Shown: piece after piece, positions 46,913 through 56,631 of the stretch
Position numbering within the stretch: the stretch's first letter is position 1
How the letters are laid out: each line of letters starts with the position of its first letter
Source of the DNA: Epichloe hybrida
Taxonomy: Eukaryota > Ascomycota > Sordariomycetes > Hypocreales > Clavicipitaceae
Reading direction: 5' to 3'
Assembly (NCBI GenBank): GCA_019022495.1
Contig: JAFEKR010000009.1
Span: forward strand, 124,001 to 188,000
Length of the DNA: 64,000 nt
The notes under the pieces: generated by a model
What the model was told of the DNA's origin: nothing
Seen by the model: the letters and a program-made list of their open reading frames with translations, nothing else
Database searches by the model: none
Translations under genes and position numbers: made by a program

Positions 46913-47656
46913 TCACAGCTTCCCCATCTCATGTGCCCTCGGCACTCTCACCTCGACACCCGGCTCGCCCCCATCCGGGCCCTCAAACTCAACCAGCTGG
47001 CAATCCTCCAAAGCCACACCGCTCGCGTGTTGCGAGACGACGAAATCCAGTGTCGTGCCCGCCCGCCCCAGTGCCACCATGGGCGCATGCCACGTCCCGG
47101 CGCCGTACGTCACGGCCTGCGCGCCCGTCGCCACGTACGCCCGCAGCCCTCGCAGGTCCGGGAGCCCTTCCCCCCCGGGGAGGTCGAGGTCAGGCACGGG
47201 CGGCAGGCTGGGCGCCACGACCACCAGGTACGCCCGTGCCGTCGACGAGAGCGGCACAAACGTCTGCGTGGTGAACGGGTGCCGCTCCAGGACGCGGACG
47301 GTGAAGGCGTCGTGGGCGTCGTCGCCGTCGTCGGCGCGGGACAGCTCGCGCGCCGAGCAGACAAACATGCTCATGACGGGGTCGCCGGCCCTGCCGCTCG
47401 GCGCTCGGTCGTAGAGGTTTCTGACGCGGCTGACATTTCGGTACTGGATGGCGAAGCCCTGGTTCGCCGAGACGGCGTTGGGGGGGAGGGCCGCGGCCGC
47501 TGCGCGGGAGGACAAGGCGGATGGGGGGTGAATGTCTGGGCGGGGGTTGCTGATGACGCTGCCGAAGGGGGAGAAGGCTTGCTGGGAGAGAGGCTGGGCG
47601 GTGACGCGTATCTTTTCATGGCCGAGCTGCACCTTCATGGCCGCGGCCGTGGCCAT
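46913..47656 (-). CDS. Ureidoglycolate lyase
   Basis: This enzyme of purine (allantoin) breakdown splits ureidoglycolate into glyoxylate and urea, letting the fungus use purines as nitrogen source. The single-exon frame gives 247 aa from the ATG at 47656. Conserved family blocks are visible: the N-terminal LSQQAFSPFGSVI, VLERHPFTTQTFVPL at 122-136, LVVVAPS, and the YGAGTWHAPMVAL motif (184-196, His190), followed by DFVVSQ. The frame is also open upstream to an ATG at 47854 (313 aa), but the extra 66 residues look like non-conserved 5' leader, and a third ATG at 47638 is possible. The C-terminal half is very GC-rich. No other allantoin-pathway gene is in the window. Confidence 0.9.
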   Translation of the reverse strand: MATAAAMKVQLGHEKIRVTAQPLSQQAFSPFGSVISNPRPDIHPPSALSSRAAAAALPPNAVSANQGFAIQYRNVSRVRNLYDRAPSGRAGDPVMSMFVCSARELSRADDGDDAHDAFTVRVLERHPFTTQTFVPLSSTARAYLVVVAPSLPPVPDLDLPGGEGLPDLRGLRAYVATGAQAVTYGAGTWHAPMVALGRAGTTLDFVVSQHASGVALEDCQLVEFEGPDGGEPGVEVRVPRAHEMGKL

Positions 47657-48160
47657 GGGCGCGATGTTGGTGTGTTGTTTCGAGATGGCACGAGTTGGGT
47701 TTGAGATGGGGTTGAGATGGGGTTGAGATGGGATTCCTGGAAGAAGCGCCCTCGCCGTGCTGAGGAGAGGGGCGCCGGTCCTGGTCTGGAACCTCTCCGC
47801 CGGGTTCGTCCGTCCCCGCTCCTTTTGCTCAACCGAATAAAACACATCTTGCACTCGTCTCTGCGGGATTCATGAGGACGACGTCGAGAATATCTATGAA
47901 CCAAGAGTAGGGGGGAAAAAAAAAAAGAATTATCAACAACGAACTCCGGCCCAATTGTATGGCTGCTCTTCCCACATATCAATGATTTGGTATTGAACGC
48001 CCAGGAGAATCCACCTTCATCGTTTCGTTATATCAAAACACGCACGAAAATCGTACACTGGCGCTTTCATCACATCGAACCTATGAGGTTTTTTTTTTTT
48101 TTTTACATGAACCCCCGCCCCCCCCTTCCCTCCCCTTTAAATTCCGGAGCCCTCGATTCT
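47657..48160. other. Intergenic region upstream of ureidoglycolate lyase
   Basis: 504 bp including the probable promoter, a T run at about 48089-48104 and a C run after it. Nitrogen-regulated GATA-type sites would be expected but I did not establish a convincing cluster. Confidence 0.5.
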
Positions 48161-49958
48161 TCACGCAAATTCCCTTGGTCTCTGGGCACTTCCAAGATGC
48201 GGCTCGTCATCATGGTCTTTCGTATCGGCGCTTCTCCACGGTGTGTTGGGGTTGGACGATGACCCAACGGGCTGCAAGCCAAGCTGCTGCGACGGCGGCT
48301 CGTAACCTGGAGGAGCATCGGACGGATCGCCGGCGTCGTAGCTCGTCTGTCGCCATGGAGGGGGCTGTTGAGCACCCACGGGTTGGAACCGCTGCTTCTT
48401 TGGGAAGAAGTGCTTTCGGCCAAAGACGACGAACAGAGCAATAGCGCAGGCAACAATGAGCAGGCCCGCCAGGACTACGGCGTACCTCCTGTTCTGTGCA
48501 AACGAATAACCACTGCACATCATTTTACCACAAGGTCAGCAAAGCCCGTTACAGGCATTAGCAAAAGCGCTGAACGGAGACGTACATGAATGCGTTCAAC
48601 ACGGCCAGGAAAAGTATCACTCGACCAGTCCACCTGTGAATCCTCCCAAACAAGGAAGGTGCCTGCGTCTTCTGATGCTCCAAGTGGTGCTTCACTCCTA
48701 GGCCAAGCTGGGCTAGGATGAAGGCAACGATGATGTAACCCAGGATCTGATGATAACCCTTGAAGGCCCGCGACTGTGTCAGGGTTAGTGACCAATTCTC
48801 CCACATTCATCACATACTCTGCAACCATGGAATATCAGAAAGATGGGGGGGGGGAAAGAAGAAAAAAAAAAACATACTCTGTTGTAGTGGAAACTCGTCA
48901 AAACACCCAACGCCAAGCCAGAAAGAACACCAAGCGTAGCTATACACTGGTTCAAAGCATGCCATTTCGCCCAGCCGCAAGCCCGCAGCAGCACAACACC
49001 AAAGTTCATCATGCCGATGATGAAGAAGATCATAAAGGTGGCATGCAGCTTCGTCTTGTAATCCGACTTTCCAGTCTCCCGCCGAATAAGCTCGGTTCCC
49101 TCGTTCTGGGAGTCCTTGTTCAGGACGGGAGCATCCGCCGCACCCCGCGTCCTCCCCATATCGATTGAGAACACGCCATACTCCTGATGAAACTTGAGCG
49201 GGGCGTTTCTTTCATTGCTCATCAGCGGCTCAGATGGGCCGATGGCGTAGATGGCCTTTTGGTTTGGAGACGACACATCGAGCCACCCGCCATTTGTATC
49301 TCTGCGATTCCAGCTCCGGCAGTGCGCGGTGCACATGGCGGTAAAGTACATGTAGTCGTTGAAGACGCCCGTGTTGTTCTGGATGACAATGTACTCCATC
49401 TCGGACCAGTACGTTGGCTCGCTGTTGTCGTAGGCCATTCGAGGCGAAAAGGTGACATTCTTGCCGTCTTGGCTCTGGTAGATCATGAGGTAGAGTGCGC
49501 CTTTCATGTCATCGCTGCCCAGGCCGACGGCGCCCCACGAGTATTTGTTCGGGACGCGTATGCTGAAGAAGGTAGCATCGGGATATTTGAAGTCGTCGTT
49601 TTGGGGGACTGTGAAGGCGAAAGCGACGTGGTTGTCGGGCGAGACGAAGGTGGATTGACCTGGGGGGTTGGCATCGTCGGCGTATGTGGCAGCAGGAGCC
49701 CACGCTGCGACATGGTATTAGTCCAAGGTTTTGGAACAGATCGGTCAAGTCAAGTATTGGCCGTCCGAGTACTTGCGCAAGCAACCTATATGATAGGAGC
49801 AGGAGCAGGAGCAGGAGCAGAGAGGGAAGAAGGGAGGGTCCGTTTCCTGCCGTGTCCCATGCCGATGCAACTCATCAGACAAACGACACCAGGAGCAAGC
49901 AAAAAGTAAGCGTACCTGTCACAGCCATGGCTGCGCGCCAGACAGATCTCAACAGCAT
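48161..49958 (-). CDS. DOMON / cytochrome b561 membrane protein, four exons
   Basis: Exons on the minus strand are 49958-49916, 49704-48878, 48773-48586 and 48512-48161, with introns of 211, 104 and 73 bp; the product is 469 aa. A signal peptide (MLLRSVWRAAMAVTAWAPAA) leads into an extracellular DOMON-like cytochrome domain similar to that of cellobiose dehydrogenase, with candidate heme ligands Met81 (SDDMKGALYLM) and His187. Five hydrophobic helices follow; four carry the b561 heme histidines His235, His263, His298 and His336 (KLHATFM, KWHALN, GYHQILGY, RIHRWTG). The cytosolic tail after the last helix is Pro/Gln-rich. The likely role is transmembrane electron transfer at the cell surface or a vacuole; the substrate is unknown. 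Confidence 0.9.
49794..49820. repeat. (GGAGCA)n microsatellite
   Basis: Four to five hexamer units within the first intron of the DOMON/b561 gene. Confidence 0.9.
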
Positions 49959-51000
49959 GGTGAGCGAAGTACTCCGTATGCTCTGTGCGCTGTGCGCTAT
50001 GCACGACAAGTGCCGACAAGTGCACCGCAGAGGTCAACGAAGGAAGGGTGTGAAGAAGGCCAGAACCTGGAGCTCAGCTGCGAGACCTGCGGCAGAATCA
50101 GAGTGGGAGGAGAAAAGGCCGGGGACTTGAGCAGCCAATTTCGTATTATTGCCCGTCCGTCCGTCCCGAGCAGGCCAACAAATGCATGCCTGGGCTCATG
50201 TGGCTGGCATGCAGGACGCAAACCTTGTATTACAATCCCCCTCGGGAATCAGGGACGGAGGGAGACGGATGGAGACGGCATGGCGCAGTTCGCAGTTCAC
50301 AGTTCACCATGATGATGAATGGGCCAGCCGATGGCATCAATCATGTACTCCGTATTCAACTCCGTAATACGTCCGTCCCCTTCGTCTTGTTGAGTTCCAT
50401 CCAACCGTTGGCCAGCCAGGCTCGCTTTTGATGATGTTGTTGGTGAATCAGCTGCGCCGTGATTCGCTGGTAGTGTGGCTGCCAGCGGGGTGCAGGGTAA
50501 CACTGAGTGGCAGCCACCTTGGCCACGGCGCCTCTTTCTTTTCGTGCAACAAAAATCAATACCAGCTTCGGCCTCGTTCGTCGAGCCTTGCTCGGAGCTC
50601 GGAGTCTGGAGGTAAGCTCCCTCGGCTCAGCCCAGCTCGGCTCAGCCCTTCCCCTCCTTCATAACAAGTGAGCTGCTTGGGCTCTTCTTGGCCGGCTGGC
50701 AAACTGTACTATGTCACCGACGACCCAAGCTCCTTGGTGGCGTGACCTCCGGCAACACGGATAAGGCGTGGCTACAACAGAACGGGTCGAAAATAAAATA
50801 GGGAACGCAGGCACCCAAGCCTGTATCTGGAGTTTAGTCTTCCTTTTTTATCACTAAAACAGCCACGTTTAATTTCTATATTCTAGGAATAGCTTATAGA
50901 ACTAAAATTACCAGACATTTCACTCACAGTCACAGCGGATATAATACCGAATCTAGGACTAAAGCTATTGCTTGGAATGAATTTCCTTTACAAATACAGA
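49959..51000. other. Intergenic region; partly AT-shifted near its right end
   Basis: About 1 kb upstream of the DOMON/b561 gene without a supported gene. From about 50820 the sequence becomes AT-rich and RIP-like (TTTATCACTAAAAC, CTATATTCTAGG), leading into the inverted repeat. Confidence 0.55.
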
Positions 51001-51293
51001 GTAAAGATTAATTTTATGCGCCCTAAGGTGGTTTTCCAATCAGTCTATAGCATAACAGTCCAAGCAGAAATTTTTAACTAGCTAACAAAGTCCCTTACCA
51101 GAGGGTGGTTACTGCGCATATAGTGTTGATTCCGCCGAAAGCGCATGCGTATGTACCGGTTACTTAGAAAGCAGCACAGGAAAATCAGGAAACAAGTGTG
51201 TTCCATGCGCAGTCGTGTTTGGAATATTTCTGCTTGTACCGTCATGCTATGGACTGATCGGAAAACCACCTTAGGGCGCACGAAATCGATCTT
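51001..51293. repeat. Inverted duplication, one arm RIP-mutated
   Basis: The left arm 51001-51071 is the inverted copy of 51223-51293. Twenty identical bases (GCGCCCTAAGGTGGTTTTCC) sit in the middle. Differences are almost all C/G in the right arm against T/A in the left arm (GATCAGTCCATAG against AATCAGTCTATAG). The right arm is coding-like sequence of the membrane-protein remnant; the left arm is a mutated inverted copy. The loop is about 150 bp. Confidence 0.85.
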
Positions 51294-51852
51294 CGCAATC
51301 ATCCTTGGTCTCGGGTCTGCAGGCGTTCTTGCACTGAACACGGTCGCCGCGTGGGGGTTAGCTGGTCGACGAACCAGCCAGAAGGCTTCGGCGAATACCA
51401 ATTCTTCTTCTTTGGCTGGCGCACACTGACGGCAGGCTGGCACAAGTTCCTCCCAGCTTGGCAGATTGGGGACTCGATATGCGCATGCGGGAGCGTCCTC
51501 GTAGCCTTGCACACTGCAGCCCAACCCGTGTTCATGGATGACGATGAAGCTGCCTTCTTCGCCTGTTGTTCCGTGGCGAGGCAAGTCGGACGGCGACACT
51601 TCGAAATACAAGTATCCTGCCATTCTGGCCGGTGCGGCAGTGATGATGGTCGTAGGATGGCCGCTCATCCTGTGGACTGAAATGATCGTGCAACGGAACC
51701 ATGTTGAGTCTGATACTGACATTGTGGCTATATGGCTGTTCGTTGCTCAAGTTGTTGCCATGATTCTTCCGAGCTTTGACGGCTTGGAGGCGCGAAAATT
51801 GACGGGTTCCTTCTTGGTACGTTTGCTGGGCGTTGATCTTGTTTGGAACTGA
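51145..51852 (+). pseudogene. Frame-broken membrane protein remnant
   Basis: Three open stretches of protein-like sequence lie in two frames. First (51145-51354): TDRKTTLGRTKSIFAIILGLG and a hydrophobic helix. Second (51351-about 51535, next frame): FGEYQFFFFGWRTLTAGWHKF and a helix, WQIGDSICACGSVLVALH. Third (51538-51852, back in the first frame): SKYKYPAILAGAAVMMVVGW and IVAIWLFVAQVVAMILPS. A single base lost in the G run at 51352-51356 would explain the first shift. The third part ends at a GTACGT donor (51820), so a further exon may exist. The topology suggests at least four membrane helices. The family is not recognised. Introns cannot be excluded as the reason for the frame changes. Confidence 0.5.
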
Positions 51853-52230
51853 CTGTGCGATTTGGCCCCGATAACCTCACCTGTCGACGGGTGGTTGGCA
51901 TCTCGCAGCCTCCTCACTTGGTCGCCTTGCAAACCATCACGTGAAGCGCTGAATGTAACAGCAAGAAGATGCTTCATTCAGCGAAAGAACTCGAGACCCT
52001 TCGGTTCTTGTCTTGTCCATGATGTGTCTTCGCGATCCTCAGGTCGTGGTCGTGGTCGTGGTCGTGGTGACGCCAGGTACTGCTGCAGGTCATTGCATCA
52101 ACGTGGGTTGCCTGCATCGGGCAAGCAGGTAGTCCGTTCGGTTCATGTTGGCATATTCTTCTTTACGCGGGCAGGCTACGTAGTCTGTAGGGATCACTAT
52201 CCGCTTGGTGTTCTGACTGCTCTATTCTGG
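51853..52230. other. Spacer between two frame-broken genes
   Basis: It contains a possible last exon of the membrane-protein remnant after an AG at about 51909, and a GGTCGT microsatellite. No intact gene. Confidence 0.5.
52041..52068. repeat. (GGTCGT)n microsatellite
   Basis: Four to five hexamer units. Confidence 0.88.
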
Positions 52231-54489
52231 TCATTGGGATGCTAGTCGTGTACCAAGAGAATATGCAGGACATCGTGCCTCATTACTTCCAAGGTCAAGA
52301 GTGTTTCGCGACACCACGGGAGGCCAACGCCTGAAGTGTACTTGCCATCGCAGCCATTGGAAGCCGTTTTCAATCTTGTCTTCGCGCAGTTCCGTCTGCA
52401 ATGAGTTCCGAGTGTCTACCCACTTCAACCGGCCTCCTGAACTGATGAGACGTTGAATGTGTACGGTACACGTATTCCTCGCCGGCGAACAGTCTTCAAT
52501 CCCTCAGGCCACCTGTTCGCTGACTATAGCGGTCGTCGTTCCAAAGACTCCGCTCCAAAAGAGCCTCAAGATTGCAGAGATGAACGCCCTGAAATGAACT
52601 CCACCCAGGCGGCTTCGCTGACTGAATACCCAAAACCGGTCGTGGGCCGGCACAGAATGGGCGAACCCTGTCCATGTCTAACGTCACGCGATTAAAGTCG
52701 AACGGGTTTTCTACCATGACGCCTGATCCGGGCACTATATCTACTTGTTCACCCTTGTGCATCCTCCCTGGCCACCACCTGTGAACCGAAAGCTGTGGGC
52801 GAAATTCGATCACATACCGGTCGCCTTGGACGTCAATAATTCGAGCAGGGAGGTACAGTTGCGACTTTTCGATGACATGGTAATGGAATCGGAAGTCCGG
52901 GTACATGACGGGTGCCTCAATGGTCGAACATCATATCTTATGATGTCTCTTCGCCAAGGTCGCCACAGCCGCCGCGTGCCCTTGCCGAGTTGTGTCAACT
53001 GCTCTTCGGAAAAGCTGAAGCCACCATTGTAATTCTCATCCCCTTCGCTGTCGTCCTGCGCTTCTGTAACACTGGTCGGGACTTGCTTCGGTGAATTGTC
53101 CCAATCGACATACTCTACTTCATCGCCGTCCACTACCGTGACCCTCGAATCGTACCAAAATCCGCCGTACTCGATCTGGCAAAATTCACAGAATGAGAAT
53201 CGCATCTCAATTGATGTACTGTACAGTGTTCCGGCAGAATCAATACATACCTGAATCTTTTCGCCAACTTTTGGTGGGTCAGGGAACACCTTCGATGGCC
53301 CCAGAAGCGTACAGTCAAACTCTGGTATGGTTGAACTGGAGCTGTTGTCGTGGTCGCGTAACATTTTGCCGAACGAATTCTTGAGTGGCCTCGTTGAAAA
53401 TACAATAGAATTTGCACCCGCACCCGCCGTGATGATGTACTCCCCACCGTAACATGCCTTGAACTCGGTGACGTGAAGGTCGACGCTCCAGGCGTGTTCA
53501 CCTGATTCCAATTCATGCCGGATAGACAATGAAGCGCCGATGGAAATGCCTCCGATAGGACGAACTTGTCTCGAGAGACTCTTGAGCTCGATTTGACCTG
53601 TCTGAAGGTAACGAACGTAAATCTTGACATCTTGAAAATCATGGTTAAAGTGAGCGAAGAGGGCGTCGCTGCTCGATTTCATGACCGTTCGCTCGGAAAC
53701 GATCCCAAGGTCTTCGGGTGTTGGAACGGCCACAATTTGGGCCGACATCCAGCCAACATGATCAGAAGGGCTCTCGATCACCGCCGGCAAGGCAAGATCC
53801 CCTGGAGCCCTTTCACATTCGACAAGTGTACCATAGCCTGCGTTCTGGAGGGCCAATTTTTTAAGTGTCTCAGACAAGGAGGAATCCTGAAGAAGATTGA
53901 AATAGTCCTGAGGCTTGACGTAACCCTTTTGCAGCGGATCAAGAGCAGACCGCAGAGCCGGGAGCCAGAGAGGCCGGATAGTGGAAAGTTGACGCGTGCC
54001 GCTTTGATCGATGTAATAGCGAGATCCTTGCTCGCGAAGAAGGTCTATGTTCGCGGTTACAAACACCCCAGTTGGTATCTTTCTGAAAACAAATGACTTT
54101 TCTACCTCATGTACGAATCGTGCCCAAGAAACGTATAACGTCTGTTATAAAGAAAAGGGGGGGGGGAGTTGGAATAATGTTGAAAAAAAAAACCCGGTCC
54201 GGGGCAAGGCCGCGGTGAGTTAAGCGTCCCTACCTCATAGCGAAGAGCCGAGGCGGTCAGCTCTTCTTTCTGGAACCGATCCTTCCAAAATGAGGCCCCT
54301 TCCGGGTTCTGCGATTGATAGTCTTGAACAGCCGATGTATCGGGAAATAGAATAGCCTCCTGGAGTCGTTGCCGAAGGTCTTTGCACTCCCTTAGGGTCT
54401 TGATCTCTGACCCTAACCTAATGAGGACGTCCAGGGTGGAGAGAATTTCTGTTGCCCGATGGCGGATACAGCGTCTATGACAAATAAAT
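52231..54489 (-). pseudogene. Large hypothetical gene, 5'-truncated and frameshifted
   Basis: On the minus strand an exon 54489-54234 joins across a 92-bp intron (GTAGGG..ACAG, 54142-54233) to 54141 onward, in phase (LRYE-TLYVSWARF). The frame runs 407 codons to 52919, where a one-base loss breaks it: the next base frame continues at 52918 with EAPVMYPDFRFHYHV and runs to a stop at 52496. A further shift near 52500 leads to WVDTRNSLQTELREDKIENGF and ends at 52231. Charged, conserved-looking blocks include LWRPWRRDIIRYDVRP and PARIIDVQGDRYVIEF; no membrane helix, and the domain family is not recognised. The 5' end stops at the AT-rich border, so the start codon is missing. It is probably a decayed gene, or an assembly error at the two shift sites. 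Confidence 0.7.
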
Positions 54490-54502
54490 CTGCACCCACA
54501 AC

Positions 54503-56361
54503 CATATTAGGGGAGCTAAAGATACACGTTGCTAAACGCAATAATTTATAACAAAAGTATATAATCTATAATATAATAGCTTTCTCTATAAAAGAGAAGC
54601 TTTTATCCTTTTATTTATATAATAGGAGATAGCTTTAATCTAATCCTTTTCTAACTTTCTTTATCTTACTAGGGGATATCTTTTAAGTTATATACCTAGT
54701 GTATAATAGTTATAAGCCTAGAAGGTATATACCTATAACTTTCACTAAGTCCTCTATATATAAGATATATATATATACTATGCCTTACTTACTAATAATA
54801 CTTATAATAAATATAATAATCTCTTATTACTTAAGTCTTAAGACTAATATTAAGCTAGTCTTATCTAATAAATAAAAAGAGTAATATAAAGCATTAAAGT
54901 AAGTTACCTAAAGCTAAGAGATTTAGGAAAGGGTTAATCCCTAGCTCCTAGAGCTTAACTCTAACTATTTAGAAAAGCCCTTTACTATTATACTAGAGTT
55001 ATATAAAGCTCTTATTATAAAGAACTAAGGAAGTAATACTATAAAGCTTACTTTTTAAGAGGCTTTTTTCTTCTTATTTTATAAGTTTATATTTAAGTAC
55101 TAAGTATATAAAGTAATAAAGTCCTAAGAAAAAACTATTAAAACTTAGATTATAAGCACTATTAATTCTAATGCTTATACTATAGTAATTAATAAGATTA
55201 AAGAAAGTAATATAAATAATAAGAAGCTTACTTTTTACTAAATCTTTATTAAGCTTAAAAAGAGGTTTTCTCCTAGGTAAGTAATTATTAAATTAAAGGT
55301 ATTAGCTAAGTATTAGCTAAGTATATAGCTTACCTTACTAATACTAAATATGCTAATATTTAATTTAAGTATTAGATTAAGTAATAAGAGAAGCTATACT
55401 AAAAAGCATTAATATATAAGATTAATAAGGTTTAAGGTTTTAATATAATTTATAACTTTATTATAGCTATTAGTATATACTTTAACCCTAAATAAGTAAA
55501 AACTAAGATTATATAACTAGTATAGACTTCTAATTCTTTTCCTAAAGAAGTAACCCTTTAAGGCATTACCTTTAAGTATACTAGATATTATAAGGTAACT
55601 TAAGCTATAAGCTTTACCTCTAGAAAAGGAAGCTATATAATAACTCTTAGGGATTACTTAAACTAAGAAAAAGAGAAACTATAAGGCTAAAAGAATAATA
55701 GCCTAAAGAAATACCCTTACTATATAGAAAAGGCACTAATTATATACTTTTAGTTTTCTTAAGTATACTATAGCTTATACTATATAGTAACTAGTAAAAA
55801 GGTTTTAGGGTTTAAGCCCTTTATAAAGGTTAACTATAAAAAGGTTAAGAAATACTATAAAAGCGCTAAATAAAAAAACCTATACTTTAAGGTTATAAAG
55901 GATAGGTAAATAGTAAAAGGTATTAAGGATTATAAAGGAAAAAAGTTACTTAGTGCTATTATAGTAATAATTATTAACCTAAAGATCCTTAAGAGTATTT
56001 CTCTAGCTTAGGGAAGCTATATAATACTTAAGAATATAAAATATATACTCTTTAAGAGCACTCTCTTTAATAACTATAGTGCTTTATATATTATAAATAA
56101 TATTAGTTACTTTAAACTAAAAACCTTTAAGGAAATATTTAATAATTACCTTAAAGTAAGAATAACCTTATTTTAGATTACTAAAAGAGGTACTTATATA
56201 ATTAAGAACATTTTTAATAGGCTAAAGGGAAACCTTATAGAAAGCCTTACCTTATAGAATATTACACTTATTCCTAGGTTTTATATAAATATTATATTAG
56301 AGAGCCTTCTATAAAAGAAAGGCATTTAGTATTATAAAGTAAACTACTCTTTATATATTAG
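54503..56361 (+). mobile_element. RIP-eroded retroelement fragment, probably Copia-type Gag/protease
   Basis: AT-rich sequence where one frame near 56060-56290 reads like a Copia protease region if RIP is undone by eye: a SGAS-like stretch, NNISYFKLKTF, then TKRGTYIIKN and NRLKGNLI. Upstream (54800-55900) the sequence is lysine-rich and could be Gag. No LTR was located at the left end. The Gypsy copy G3 interrupts it at 56362. The family assignment is tentative. Confidence 0.4.
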
Positions 56362-56631
56362 TGTCATGGCTTGCACCGAAAAGTTAAGAACGAAGTGATA
56401 GCTAAGACTATTGCAGTTACTACTAGATAGATGCTAGCTAGAGGCAGGTGCGTGAAGGTTTTAATCTCTAACCTAGCACTAATAATATGCGTAGTCTTTA
56501 ATAAATACCCCGCTTTATAAGCATATAGCTATCTTATAGCTAGCTAGCCTCTTTATTATCTATATAGCCTAAAGGTTCTCTAAAGACTTACTTTAATAAA
56601 CATCCTATCTTTAACCTTTATGCTCCTAATA
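56362..56631 (-). repeat. 3' LTR of Gypsy G3
   Basis: A 270-bp LTR reading TGTCATGGCTTGCACC on the plus strand and ending GCTCCTAATA, the same length as both LTRs of G1. Confidence 0.92.

Noticed and set aside
48774..48877. Possible twin intron (stwintron) in the DOMON/b561 gene, with AGAGTATGT at both 48870-48878 and 48812-48820
   Set aside because: Removing an inner intron 48819-48877 would leave one extra base and shift the frame; a single 104-bp intron keeps phase 0 and joins conserved sequence.
51078..51722. 214-codon minus-strand ORF across the inverted repeat
   Set aside because: Its composition is Arg/Cys/His-rich without domain-like blocks, it is antisense to hydrophobic helix-coding frames, and it crosses the RIP-mutated arm.
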